NCBI GenBank assembly: GCA_005879095.1
Contig: VBLM01000762.1
Location: 1 to 6,718, forward strand
Length of the DNA stretch: 6,718 bases
Origin: Deltaproteobacteria bacterium
GTDB lineage: Bacteria; Myxococcota; Myxococcia; Myxococcales; 40CM-4-68-19
Direction of reading: 5' to 3'
In this document: positions 1 through 5,193 of the stretch, piece after piece
Layout of the letters: each line of letters starts with the position of its first letter
Position numbering within the stretch: the stretch's first letter is position 1
Made by a program: the position numbers and the translations under genes
The notes under the pieces: model-generated
The model's input: only the letters and a program-made list of their open reading frames with translations
Told to the model about the DNA's origin: nothing
The model's database searches: none

Positions 1-1146
1 CTCGCGCCGCTCCTTTTCTGGTGCGCCGAGCGGACGTTTTTCCACGGGCACCTGGCGTGCTTCGACGTGCCGATCTGCGCGCTCTGGGCTGGCGTAGGTG
101 TAGCGTATCTGCAACGGCGGCCGCTCTGGTTTGCCTTCATCTACGGCGTTTCACTGGCCGTGAAACACAACGCGTGGGTGCTTCCCGGCGTCCTGCTCGT
201 GCATGCGCTGCTGATCCCGGAAAGACGAAAAGCGCTGCTGATGCTTCCCTGGATGCTGCTCTCGCCGATCGTGCTCTTCGTCTGCTGGCCGCTGCTCTGG
301 CACGACCCGTTGCGGCACCTCGGCGACTGGATCGGCTTCCACACCCACCACGTCCACTACGCGTGGTGGTACTTCGGCCAGGTCCTGCGCGGGCCGCCGT
401 TTCCGCTGGTGTACCCGCTGGTGGTCGACGCGCTCGCCCTGCCGCTGCCGATGGTCGCGCTGCTCGCGGCCGCCGGCGTCTCCCTGCTCGTCGATTTCGC
501 CCGCCGCCGGATCGACACGCAGCGGCTGCTCGAGCTCGGCCTCGCCGGAGCCGCCGTGCTGCCGTTCATGCTCGGCACCACTCCGATCTTCGGCGGCATC
601 AAGCACTGGCTGGCCTTCGTCGCGCTCTTGACGCCGGAAGCGGCTGGCCTCCTGGTGAAAGCCACAAACGCGTCAGGAGTACGGCGCGCGCTGCCTGCGG
701 CAGCTTTCGCCGTGCTCCTGCCGGGCGTCTGGCAGATCGCGCACCTGCATCCGTACGGGACCAGCGCGTACGGCGAGTTGGCCGGCGACGTCCCGGGCGC
801 GGCCACACTCGGAATGCAGCGGCAATACTGGTCGAACAACGTGACCGCGGTGCTGCCGTGGCTCAACGCGCACTGCCCGCCCGGCGCGCGGGTCTATTTC
901 CACGAGGTCAACGTCGAGAGTTATCGGACGTATGTTCTGAGCGGCATGCTGCGCGCCGACATCCGCTACGCCGGCGGCCCGGCCGACGCCGACTACGTCG
1001 CGCTGCAGTGGCACCGCGAGTTCCGCGATCGCGAGCCGGAAACCTGGAACGCGTTCGGCACCCACCGCCCGGCGACGGGCCTGTACCTCGACGAAGTGCC
1101 GCAGATCGTGGTCTACGCGCGTCCGGGCCTGCCCGGGGCGCCCTGA
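1..1146 (+). CDS. GT39/PMT-like integral membrane glycosyltransferase (5' partial)
   Basis: The frame is open from base 1 to a TGA at 1144-1146, so the start codon lies left of the window; 381 residues are visible and probably 150-200 are missing. By family, such proteins transfer a sugar from a polyprenyl-phosphate donor across the inner membrane. Visible support: a conserved-looking loop FFHGHLACFDVP (visible residues 13-24), then hydrophobic segments near residues 25-36, 42-71, 77-99, 133-164, 177-195, 202-218 and 230-247. A soluble C-terminal tail contains HPYGTSAY (250-257), GAATLGMQRQYW (266-277) and LPWLN (285-289). This resembles the HPY...YYN...GA...YWG...WLN tail I know from bacterial PMT_2-type proteins. 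GGIKHW (198-203) also fits. The catalytic N-terminal acidic loop is outside the window, so activity cannot be judged. The next gene begins 12 bases after its stop in the same frame, suggesting co-transcription. The substrate is unknown. Confidence 0.8.
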   Translation, partial: LAPLLFWCAERTFFHGHLACFDVPICALWAGVGVAYLQRRPLWFAFIYGVSLAVKHNAWVLPGVLLVHALLIPERRKALLMLPWMLLSPIVLFVCWPLLWHDPLRHLGDWIGFHTHHVHYAWWYFGQVLRGPPFPLVYPLVVDALALPLPMVALLAAAGVSLLVDFARRRIDTQRLLELGLAGAAVLPFMLGTTPIFGGIKHWLAFVALLTPEAAGLLVKATNASGVRRALPAAAFAVLLPGVWQIAHLHPYGTSAYGELAGDVPGAATLGMQRQYWSNNVTAVLPWLNAHCPPGARVYFHEVNVESYRTYVLSGMLRADIRYAGGPADADYVALQWHREFRDREPETWNAFGTHRPATGLYLDEVPQIVVYARPGLPGAP

Positions 1147-1158
1147 TATAGTCGGCGC

Positions 1159-1566
1159 GTGGGACGTTGGGATCACATCCTCGACCAGAAACCGCAAGAC
1201 CTGCGCAATTTTCCCCCGCCCATCGACGAATGGCTCGACGAATCGCTCAAGGCCCGCTACGCGAAAGTCGTCTCGCGGCTCGGCCGGCCCGAGCTGGAGA
1301 CCTACCGCGTCGCGGTCGAGCTGGCGCGCGAGGAGATGCTCCGCGAGTACGAGCTGATCGACGCCTTCTGCCGCAGCCCCGAGTACAAGCGCCTCCTGCC
1401 CAACGAGCTGGAGGAGCAGACCGCACATTTCATGACCCGCTATCTGGTCGACAGCGCGCTGGCGTTTCAGGAAGCGACGCAGGACAAATTCCGCCGCCGC
1501 GATCTGGCCGCGCTGATGGAGAAGGTCGAAGACCGGCTGTTGCGCGGCTATCGGTTACGACTGTAA
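1159..1566 (+). CDS. Small helical protein of unknown function
   Basis: I do not recognise this 135-residue protein. It begins at a GTG 12 bases after the glycosyltransferase stop. No ATG is available in frame and the upstream sequence has no strong Shine-Dalgarno match, so the start is the least certain part. The protein is rich in charged residues (many E, R, K and D) and looks almost entirely alpha-helical, with no signal peptide, membrane segment or metal motif, so it is probably cytoplasmic. Landmarks are a PPPIDEWLDE stretch (residues 17-26), a long amphipathic helix ELETYRVAVELAREEMLREY (residues 46-65) and a basic end RGYRLRL. Coding is supported by G/C-rich third positions across the frame, amphipathic patterning and tight packing between two genes on the same strand, with only 9 bases to the ferredoxin-like gene. 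It may be an adaptor or subunit, but nothing in the sequence fixes a role. Confidence 0.65.
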   Translation: MGRWDHILDQKPQDLRNFPPPIDEWLDESLKARYAKVVSRLGRPELETYRVAVELAREEMLREYELIDAFCRSPEYKRLLPNELEEQTAHFMTRYLVDSALAFQEATQDKFRRRDLAALMEKVEDRLLRGYRLRL

Positions 1567-1575
1567 AGACCGCGC

Positions 1576-1887
1576 ATGCCAAAAGTCACGTTCGAGATGG
1601 AGTCGGTGACGGTCGAGATCCCCGAGGGCCAGACCATCTGGCACGCGGCGCAGAAGGCCGGCATCCAGCTCCAGCGCGGTTTCGCCGCGGCCAACCCCTG
1701 CGCAGGCAAGGGCCGCTGCAGCGGAATGGCGTGCGCCGTGTTCCTGCGCGCACCGGACCCTGCGGCCGCCGTCACGCCGCCGACCTGGAAGGAGCGCTTC
1801 CTGCACCGGAAGCTGCTCAAGAACCGCAAGCGGATCGCCTGCCAGTGCATCCCGAAGCGCGACCTCACGGTGGTGACGATGCCCTAG
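1576..1887 (+). CDS. Small [2Fe-2S] ferredoxin-like protein
   Basis: This 103-residue protein is of the soluble [2Fe-2S] ferredoxin type and probably acts as a cytoplasmic electron carrier. The start MPKVTFEMES leads into a beta-grasp pattern, VTVEIPEGQTIWHAAQKAGI (residues 11-30). A cluster loop NPCAGKGRCSGMACAV (40-55) and a late RIACQC (86-91) follow, then a short basic end with DLTVVT. The PPT.KE segment (68-73) and the RLACQ-like end match small ferredoxins I know from myxobacteria and other bacteria. Expected ligands are C42, C48, C53 and C89, with C91 extra. The oddity is C-x5-C-x4-C where relatives have C-x5-C-x2-C: Met51 sits at the usual third-Cys position and Cys53 lies two residues further on. 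The ATG follows the previous stop by 9 bases, in line with one transcript. The partner reductase or enzyme is not in the window. Confidence 0.75.
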   Translation: MPKVTFEMESVTVEIPEGQTIWHAAQKAGIQLQRGFAAANPCAGKGRCSGMACAVFLRAPDPAAAVTPPTWKERFLHRKLLKNRKRIACQCIPKRDLTVVTMP

Positions 1888-1910
1888 GGGCAATGCCTGT
1901 CACTTAAGGG
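1888..1910. repeat. Possible repeat-family end, GGGCAATGCCTGTCACTTAA motif
   Basis: Immediately after the ferredoxin-like stop, the plus strand reads GGGCAATGCCTGTCACTTAA followed by GGG. Sequences of the type TTAAGTGACAGGCATT resemble the short conserved termini that flank transposases or REP-type repeats in many environmental bacteria. Only one copy occurs in this window and no partner or transposase is present, so this is a recognition by memory and could be a remnant or a coincidence. Confidence 0.2.
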
Positions 1911-2077
1911 CGCTCTGCGAGGCAGTCGCGAGGAGTCTTGAGGCGGCTAGAGTCAGAACACCGACAAGCGATGTCCGGGGCGCGTGGTAGTCGTCGACAC
2001 CTGGAGCCCCCGACTGAAGCTTCATGATTCGTCACATTTCTTGACGCCTCGAATGACAGCGCCACGCCGCGCGGCTT
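1888..2077. other. Convergent intergenic region without a clear gene
   Basis: This 190-bp stretch lies between the stop codons of the plus-strand ferredoxin-like gene and the minus-strand HNH gene. I see no ORF of note, no RNA gene, and no hairpin followed by a T-run that would serve as a rho-independent terminator for either gene. It holds short palindromes (TGAAGCTTCA at 2015-2024, GCCGCGCGGC near 2068-2077) and the motif described separately at 1888-1910. Termination here is probably rho-dependent or of a type I cannot recognise. Confidence 0.6.
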
Positions 2078-3061
2078 TCACGACGTTGGTCCGCGACTTG
2101 TCCCGGGACAAGTCGACCTCGCACGGTCCATGAAGGGACGGCTGTAGAGCTGGTCCGCCGCGTGCTGGTTATGAGCGGCACAGAGCAGCCTCATTCGGTC
2201 GGGCGAGTGCTCATGCGTTCGCGCCCAGCCATCGAGGTGGTCGAGTTCGAGCCAACCCGTGGCGGGGCATCGGCGGCCTTCCTCGTCGACGAAGGCGCAA
2301 CGGCCTCCGTCGCGCTCGTAGACGAGGCGCCGGATCGGGTCGGGCACGTTGCGCGAATTGCCGGCGCAGTCTTCGACGGCTTTCCTCGGCTTGCGTCCGA
2401 CGGCGAAGCGCTCCTTCTCGACCTTCTCGATCAGCAGGTCGAGACCGCGTTCGACGATCTCGGCGAGGTCGCCGTCGCCGAGCTGGTGCCGGAGCAGATC
2501 CTGGGCGCGCTTCAGCTTGTCGCGCAGGGCGCGGCTGGCGGTGAACTGGACCTTGTAGGTCTCCTCGCTGAGCGGCCTGACCATCGGTCGATGCTCGACG
2601 CGTGCCGCCGCCGCGATGGGCAATGCGGCTTGCTCCGGGAGCTTGCGGATTGCCGCGGCCACCGGCGGTTTGGGCGCCAGGCGCGCGACGATGTCCTCGA
2701 TCTGGCGCTTGGATTTCCCCGCGGCGCGGGCCAAGACGTCGAGGTGATTCTCGACGGTCAAGAGCGGCGACAACAGCCGCAGCCCTCCCAAGTGTACCTT
2801 GCCGGAACGCAGCGCCTCGATGAGCGCGGGCAACCGCCGCGCCGCCCGAGCGACAAAGATGCGGTTGTAGGCGGCGTCCTCGGAGAACCCGAGTTCTTCG
2901 ACGCAGAAGGCGAACATGGAGGGGTACGCGCGAGGGAGATAGAGCTTCCGCTCGTCGATCTCGCCCAGGTGAAGGAGCAGATCCGCCTCGACGTCGCACG
3001 CCCGCTTCAGCAGCGCACGCGTGGCATCGAGCAGGGCCTCGTCACTGAGTCTCTCGATCAT
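2078..3061 (-). CDS. HNH endonuclease-type protein
   Basis: This 327-residue soluble protein is of a stand-alone HNH type I know as multi-copy in Myxococcota genomes; its role there is unclear. I start it at the ATG at 3061 (MIERLSDEALL), preceded by AGGA four bases upstream. The frame stays open upstream to 3172, but that part reads as low-complexity Arg/Gly-rich and unlike the family. Residues 1 to about 130 are helical (ERKLYLPRAYPSMFAFCVEE, then EDAAYNRIFVARAARR). A linker rich in Ala and Pro follows, then a second helical part, VQFTASRALRDKLKRAQDLL (about 170-190). The C-terminal HNH module spans about residues 248-306, with C255 and C265, the LDH pair D274-H275, and LLCAAHN with C294, H297 and N298. 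The central Asn usual just before the LLC motif appears to be Arg289, so nuclease activity is uncertain. The last residues (STCPGTSRGPTS) are encoded partly by a perfect palindrome. Confidence 0.85.
   Translation of the reverse strand: MIERLSDEALLDATRALLKRACDVEADLLLHLGEIDERKLYLPRAYPSMFAFCVEELGFSEDAAYNRIFVARAARRLPALIEALRSGKVHLGGLRLLSPLLTVENHLDVLARAAGKSKRQIEDIVARLAPKPPVAAAIRKLPEQAALPIAAAARVEHRPMVRPLSEETYKVQFTASRALRDKLKRAQDLLRHQLGDGDLAEIVERGLDLLIEKVEKERFAVGRKPRKAVEDCAGNSRNVPDPIRRLVYERDGGRCAFVDEEGRRCPATGWLELDHLDGWARTHEHSPDRMRLLCAAHNQHAADQLYSRPFMDRARSTCPGTSRGPTS
2094..2115. repeat. Perfect 22-bp palindrome in the 3' end of the HNH gene
   Basis: The two 11-base halves are exact reverse complements, with core TTGTCCCGGGACAA and outer bases CGAC/GTCG. 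Beyond it, a flanking GGT on the left and ACC on the right could extend pairing across a three-base bulge. It encodes the tail residues STCPGTSR of the HNH protein and lies 14 bases before the stop codon. It could be a dyad binding site, a cruciform or hairpin acting in termination, or the end of a small repeat that forms the gene's tail. There is no T-run, so it is not a canonical rho-independent terminator. Confidence 0.7.
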
Positions 3062-3194
3062 TCCATCCTGGTAACACGACGATTTCCGACGCCCGCCGGC
3101 ACCGCCCGGCGCTCCGTCAGCAGGATCTCGCGCGCATTTTCGTCGACGCGGCGCGCGCGCTTCTCGCCGCATCCGCTGCGCTCAGGCGGCTACT

Positions 3195-3224
3195 CCTTGC
3201 GAGGGCAGAAGACCCCGCCCAAGG
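3195..3224 (-). promoter_or_regulatory. Inverted repeat in the HNH gene leader
   Basis: On the minus strand, CCTTG-GGC ... GCC-CTCG-CAAGG can fold into a stem of two short helices with a loop of about ten bases and an asymmetric bulge. A further CCTTG lies just upstream as the direct repeat CCTTGTGCCTTG. Position, about 135 bases before the HNH ATG and just after the TTGACA box, fits an operator or leader hairpin. The stems are short, so function is a guess. Confidence 0.25.
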
Positions 3225-3238
3225 CACAAGGATTTTTC

Positions 3239-3244
3239 TGTCAA
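3239..3244 (-). promoter_or_regulatory. Candidate -35 box (TTGACA) for the HNH gene
   Basis: A perfect TTGACA occurs on the minus strand at 3244-3239, directly downstream of an AT-rich tract (about 3252-3277) that could serve as an UP-like element. The sequence 16-18 bases further (around 3216-3223) is GC-rich and does not resemble TATAAT, so the -10 element is missing or non-standard. If used, the leader would be roughly 150-170 nt. Confidence 0.3.
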
Positions 3245-3474
3245 GCGCAAACATGGAAAAACGAAAAAAAGATTCGATGCCTGTGCGGGCGACGCGGCGA
3301 CGGACAGCCTGAAGACTCGCGACCGGCCTCCTCGCTGGAAAGACCAGACCACGCTGCGCGATGGCACCGAGGCATCTTCCTCGGCGGCGAACTCACGCCG
3401 GGAGATGTGACGAGGCTTCAGCCGGGGCTCCATGGAGCTCAACACATCGAGCGCGCATCGCCAATTGACCAGCA

Positions 3475-3494
3475 TGGGCCCTAGGGGTGGCCCA
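3475..3494 (-). terminator. Small stem-loop over the lipoprotein stop codon
   Basis: TGGGCC (3475-3480) and GGCCCA (3489-3494) are exact reverse complements around an eight-base loop that contains the TAG stop of the cysteine-rich lipoprotein gene. It could contribute to transcript end formation, but the stem is only 6 bp and no T-run follows, so this is a weak candidate. Confidence 0.2.
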
Positions 3495-5139
3495 GCTCGC
3501 AGGCCACCTGCGCGGCCTGCTCGTCCGGGAAGCACAGATCGCCAGTCGCCGACAAACCGCAAGCCGCGAGCGCCGACTTCTGCCGGCATTTGAAGCCCTT
3601 CATTGCGCAGGCATTGTTACACGGCAAAAGATGGGCCAGCACTTGGCACTGACCGAGCGCCGAGTTGCACACTGCACCGGGGAAGGCGGCGCACTGCGCT
3701 AGCGTCGTGCACGGACCCAGACTGAGCGTGAAGCAGCTGCTCGCGCAATTGTCGACGCAGCCCGACGGCGGGCACGACCCGCAAATGCCACTTGGCGGGC
3801 AGAGCGTGCTGAGGATCGCCTCGACGCAGCAATTCTTGTTGCAGGTGCCGCCGATCGGGCACACGGAGGTATCCTGGCACGCCTGCGTGCTGCAGCTGGC
3901 GCTGGTCGAAACGCAGATGTTCGACGAGCAGACGGTGTTGAGCGCGCAATCGGTGTTCACCGCGCATCCCGGCTGGCAGCGCGGATGCGTCGGGTCGTTG
4001 TTGCAGCTGGCGCCGAGCGGGCAGTCGGTGTTCGCGACGCAGCCGGCGCGGCAGCTCTTCGAGCCGTCGGGGTTGGCGTCGCAGATCTGCCCGTTGCTGC
4101 ATTCCGAATCCGTCGAGCAGAGCGTCAAGAGGAAGCAGGCGTTGGCCCGGCAGCGATAGCCGGGCGCGTGCTCGACGATCTTGAGGCAGTCGTCGTCGGT
4201 GAAGCACTGCTGCTTGCAGAGGCGTGCCTGGGGATCGCACGAGTCGCCGGGCGGGCAGGTGCGGCTCCGCGAGATGCAGGCTTTCAACGAGAGATCGCAG
4301 GTTTGCGCCGGGTCGGCGCAATCGGCGTCCGCCGAGCAGGGCTTGAGCGTGTCGGGAATGCACGCGTTCGAGACGCCGCAGGCCCCTGCCGGGTAGCAGA
4401 GGTTCTGGCCGGTCGCCGCCTTCCTGCACGTCAGGCCGTTGGCGCATGCGCCCGCGGAGTTGCAGGCCGCGACGCAGAACGTTCCCGCGTTGGGGAAATC
4501 GGGATGCGTCGCGCAGGCGCTGCCGGCGCCGCACTCCGCGTCGGTCTTGCAGGCCTGACAGAACGGCGTGATCGGCTTGCAGGTGCGCAACGCCGTGTTG
4601 CAGTACTGGCCGGAGCTGCAGTCGGTGTTCGCCTTGCAACCGCCCACGGTGTCGACGCACAAACCTGTGAAAGCATTACAGTATTTACCCGGGCAGGCGG
4701 CGTCGCTGGTACAGACGCACCGGCGCATCTCGTGATCGCAGCGAAAGTTCTCGCCGCATTCCGAGTCACCCGAACAAGTGTCGGGCAGCGCGGCCGGCGG
4801 CTGCGGAATGCCGTTCTTGCAGGCCGCCAGGAACGGCGTGATCGGCTTGCAGGTGCGCAACGCCGTGTTGCAGTACTGGCCGGAGCTGCAGTCGGTGTTC
4901 GCCTTGCAACCGCCCACGGTGTCGACGCACAAACCTGTGAAAGCATTGCAGTATTTACCCGGGCAGGCGGCGTCGCTGGTACAGACGCACCGGCGCATCT
5001 CGTGATCGCAGCGAAAGTTCTCGCCGCATTCCGAGTCACCCGAACAAGTGTCGGGCAGCGCGGCCGGCGGTTGCGGAATGCCGTTCTTGCAGGCCGCCAG
5101 CGCGACGTAAAGCGCCGCCCAGGCGCACTTCCTCACCAT
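3481..5139 (-). CDS. Cysteine-rich repeat lipoprotein with internal tandem duplication
   Basis: This 552-residue protein has 83 cysteines by my count. The N-terminus MVRKCAWAALYVALAAC has a short basic region, a hydrophobic core and lipobox L14-A15-A16-C17, so it should be lipidated on C17; Lys18 fits outer-membrane targeting by the usual +2 rule. The mature protein is a string of short modules of the form C-x5-C-x5-C-x4..7-C (for example GCKANTDCSSGQYC), like Dickkopf-type cysteine-rich repeats of Myxococcota surface proteins, presumably disulfide-bonded. No enzymatic domain is visible. Residues 14-103 and 104-193 are identical, the result of a 270-bp tandem DNA duplication. The second copy therefore begins with a lipobox-like LAAC (104-107) inside the protein. 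The ATG lies 54 bases after cpoB, with a GAGGG unusually close to it. Its place after pal and cpoB and its Pal-like repeats suggest an envelope-associated role; the exact function is unknown. Confidence 0.85.
   Translation of the reverse strand: MVRKCAWAALYVALAACKNGIPQPPAALPDTCSGDSECGENFRCDHEMRRCVCTSDAACPGKYCNAFTGLCVDTVGGCKANTDCSSGQYCNTALRTCKPITPFLAACKNGIPQPPAALPDTCSGDSECGENFRCDHEMRRCVCTSDAACPGKYCNAFTGLCVDTVGGCKANTDCSSGQYCNTALRTCKPITPFCQACKTDAECGAGSACATHPDFPNAGTFCVAACNSAGACANGLTCRKAATGQNLCYPAGACGVSNACIPDTLKPCSADADCADPAQTCDLSLKACISRSRTCPPGDSCDPQARLCKQQCFTDDDCLKIVEHAPGYRCRANACFLLTLCSTDSECSNGQICDANPDGSKSCRAGCVANTDCPLGASCNNDPTHPRCQPGCAVNTDCALNTVCSSNICVSTSASCSTQACQDTSVCPIGGTCNKNCCVEAILSTLCPPSGICGSCPPSGCVDNCASSCFTLSLGPCTTLAQCAAFPGAVCNSALGQCQVLAHLLPCNNACAMKGFKCRQKSALAACGLSATGDLCFPDEQAAQVACELGHP
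4561..4830 (-). repeat. 270-bp tandem repeat, gene-distal copy
   Basis: This unit matches the adjacent 4831-5100 at 268 of 270 bases. The differences are A at 4678 versus G at 4948 (both Cys codons) and C at 4801 versus T at 5071 (both Gln codons). It encodes residues 104-193 of the cysteine-rich lipoprotein, from LAACKNG to KPITPF, and is exactly in frame. An 11-base match, TCTTGCAGGCC, lies at 4545-4555 and again at 4815-4825 and 5085-5095, a plausible seed for unequal recombination or slippage. Confidence 0.97.
4831..5100 (-). repeat. 270-bp tandem repeat, gene-proximal copy
   Basis: This is the first-translated copy, encoding residues 14-103 of the cysteine-rich lipoprotein, including the genuine lipobox LAAC at the signal-peptide cleavage point. 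The copy boundary therefore cuts through the signal peptide rather than falling between modules, which identifies this as the ancestral position and the other copy as the derived insertion. Confidence 0.95.
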
Positions 5140-5193
5140 CCCTCAGGCCTACCGTGCGTATCCGAGCGCCGTCAATCAGGCAGGCTTCAGTCC

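Larger units (their letters stand above)
3062..3480. other. Intergenic leader upstream of the HNH gene; no gene seen
   Basis: About 420 bp separates the end of the cysteine-rich lipoprotein gene from the HNH start, both on the minus strand. Reading frames here are open by chance and give Arg/Ala/Pro-rich translations with no recognisable domain. The content I can support is an AT-rich patch (about 3231-3273, with an A-run at 3264-3270), a TTGACA hexamer on the minus strand, an inverted repeat at 3195-3224, and a short palindrome GCTCCATGGAGC near 3425-3436. The region most likely holds the transcription end of the Tol-Pal side and the promoter and leader of the HNH gene. Confidence 0.55.

Noticed and set aside
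1882..1890. CCCTAGGGG at the ferredoxin stop and again at the lipoprotein stop (3479-3487)
   Set aside because: Nine matching bases made of GC-rich codons plus a TAG stop; too short to call a shared element.
3062..3172. Upstream extension of the HNH protein by 37 residues
   Set aside because: The extra segment is Arg/Gly-rich and unlike the family. The ATG at 3061 with AGGA four bases before it matches the expected start of the conserved part.
3182..3475. Possible 98-residue minus-strand ORF in the gap after the lipoprotein gene
   Set aside because: No ribosome binding site or recognisable motif; it crosses the AT-rich tract and inverted repeat and reads like non-coding DNA.
2162..3484. Long 440-codon plus-strand open frame opposite the HNH gene
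   Set aside because: It is antisense to a clearly recognisable HNH protein, its translation shows no domain, and long antisense frames are expected in high-GC coding DNA.
4561..5100. CRISPR-like or satellite array
   Set aside because: There are only two direct copies, of 270 bp, without spacers, and both are translated; it is a gene-internal tandem duplication.
5134..5175. Promoter for the cysteine-rich lipoprotein gene from TTGACG at 5175-5170 on the minus strand
   Set aside because: The 17-18 base spacer leads to GTAGGC/TAGGCC, a poor -10 that almost overlaps the start codon. Read-through from cpoB is simpler.
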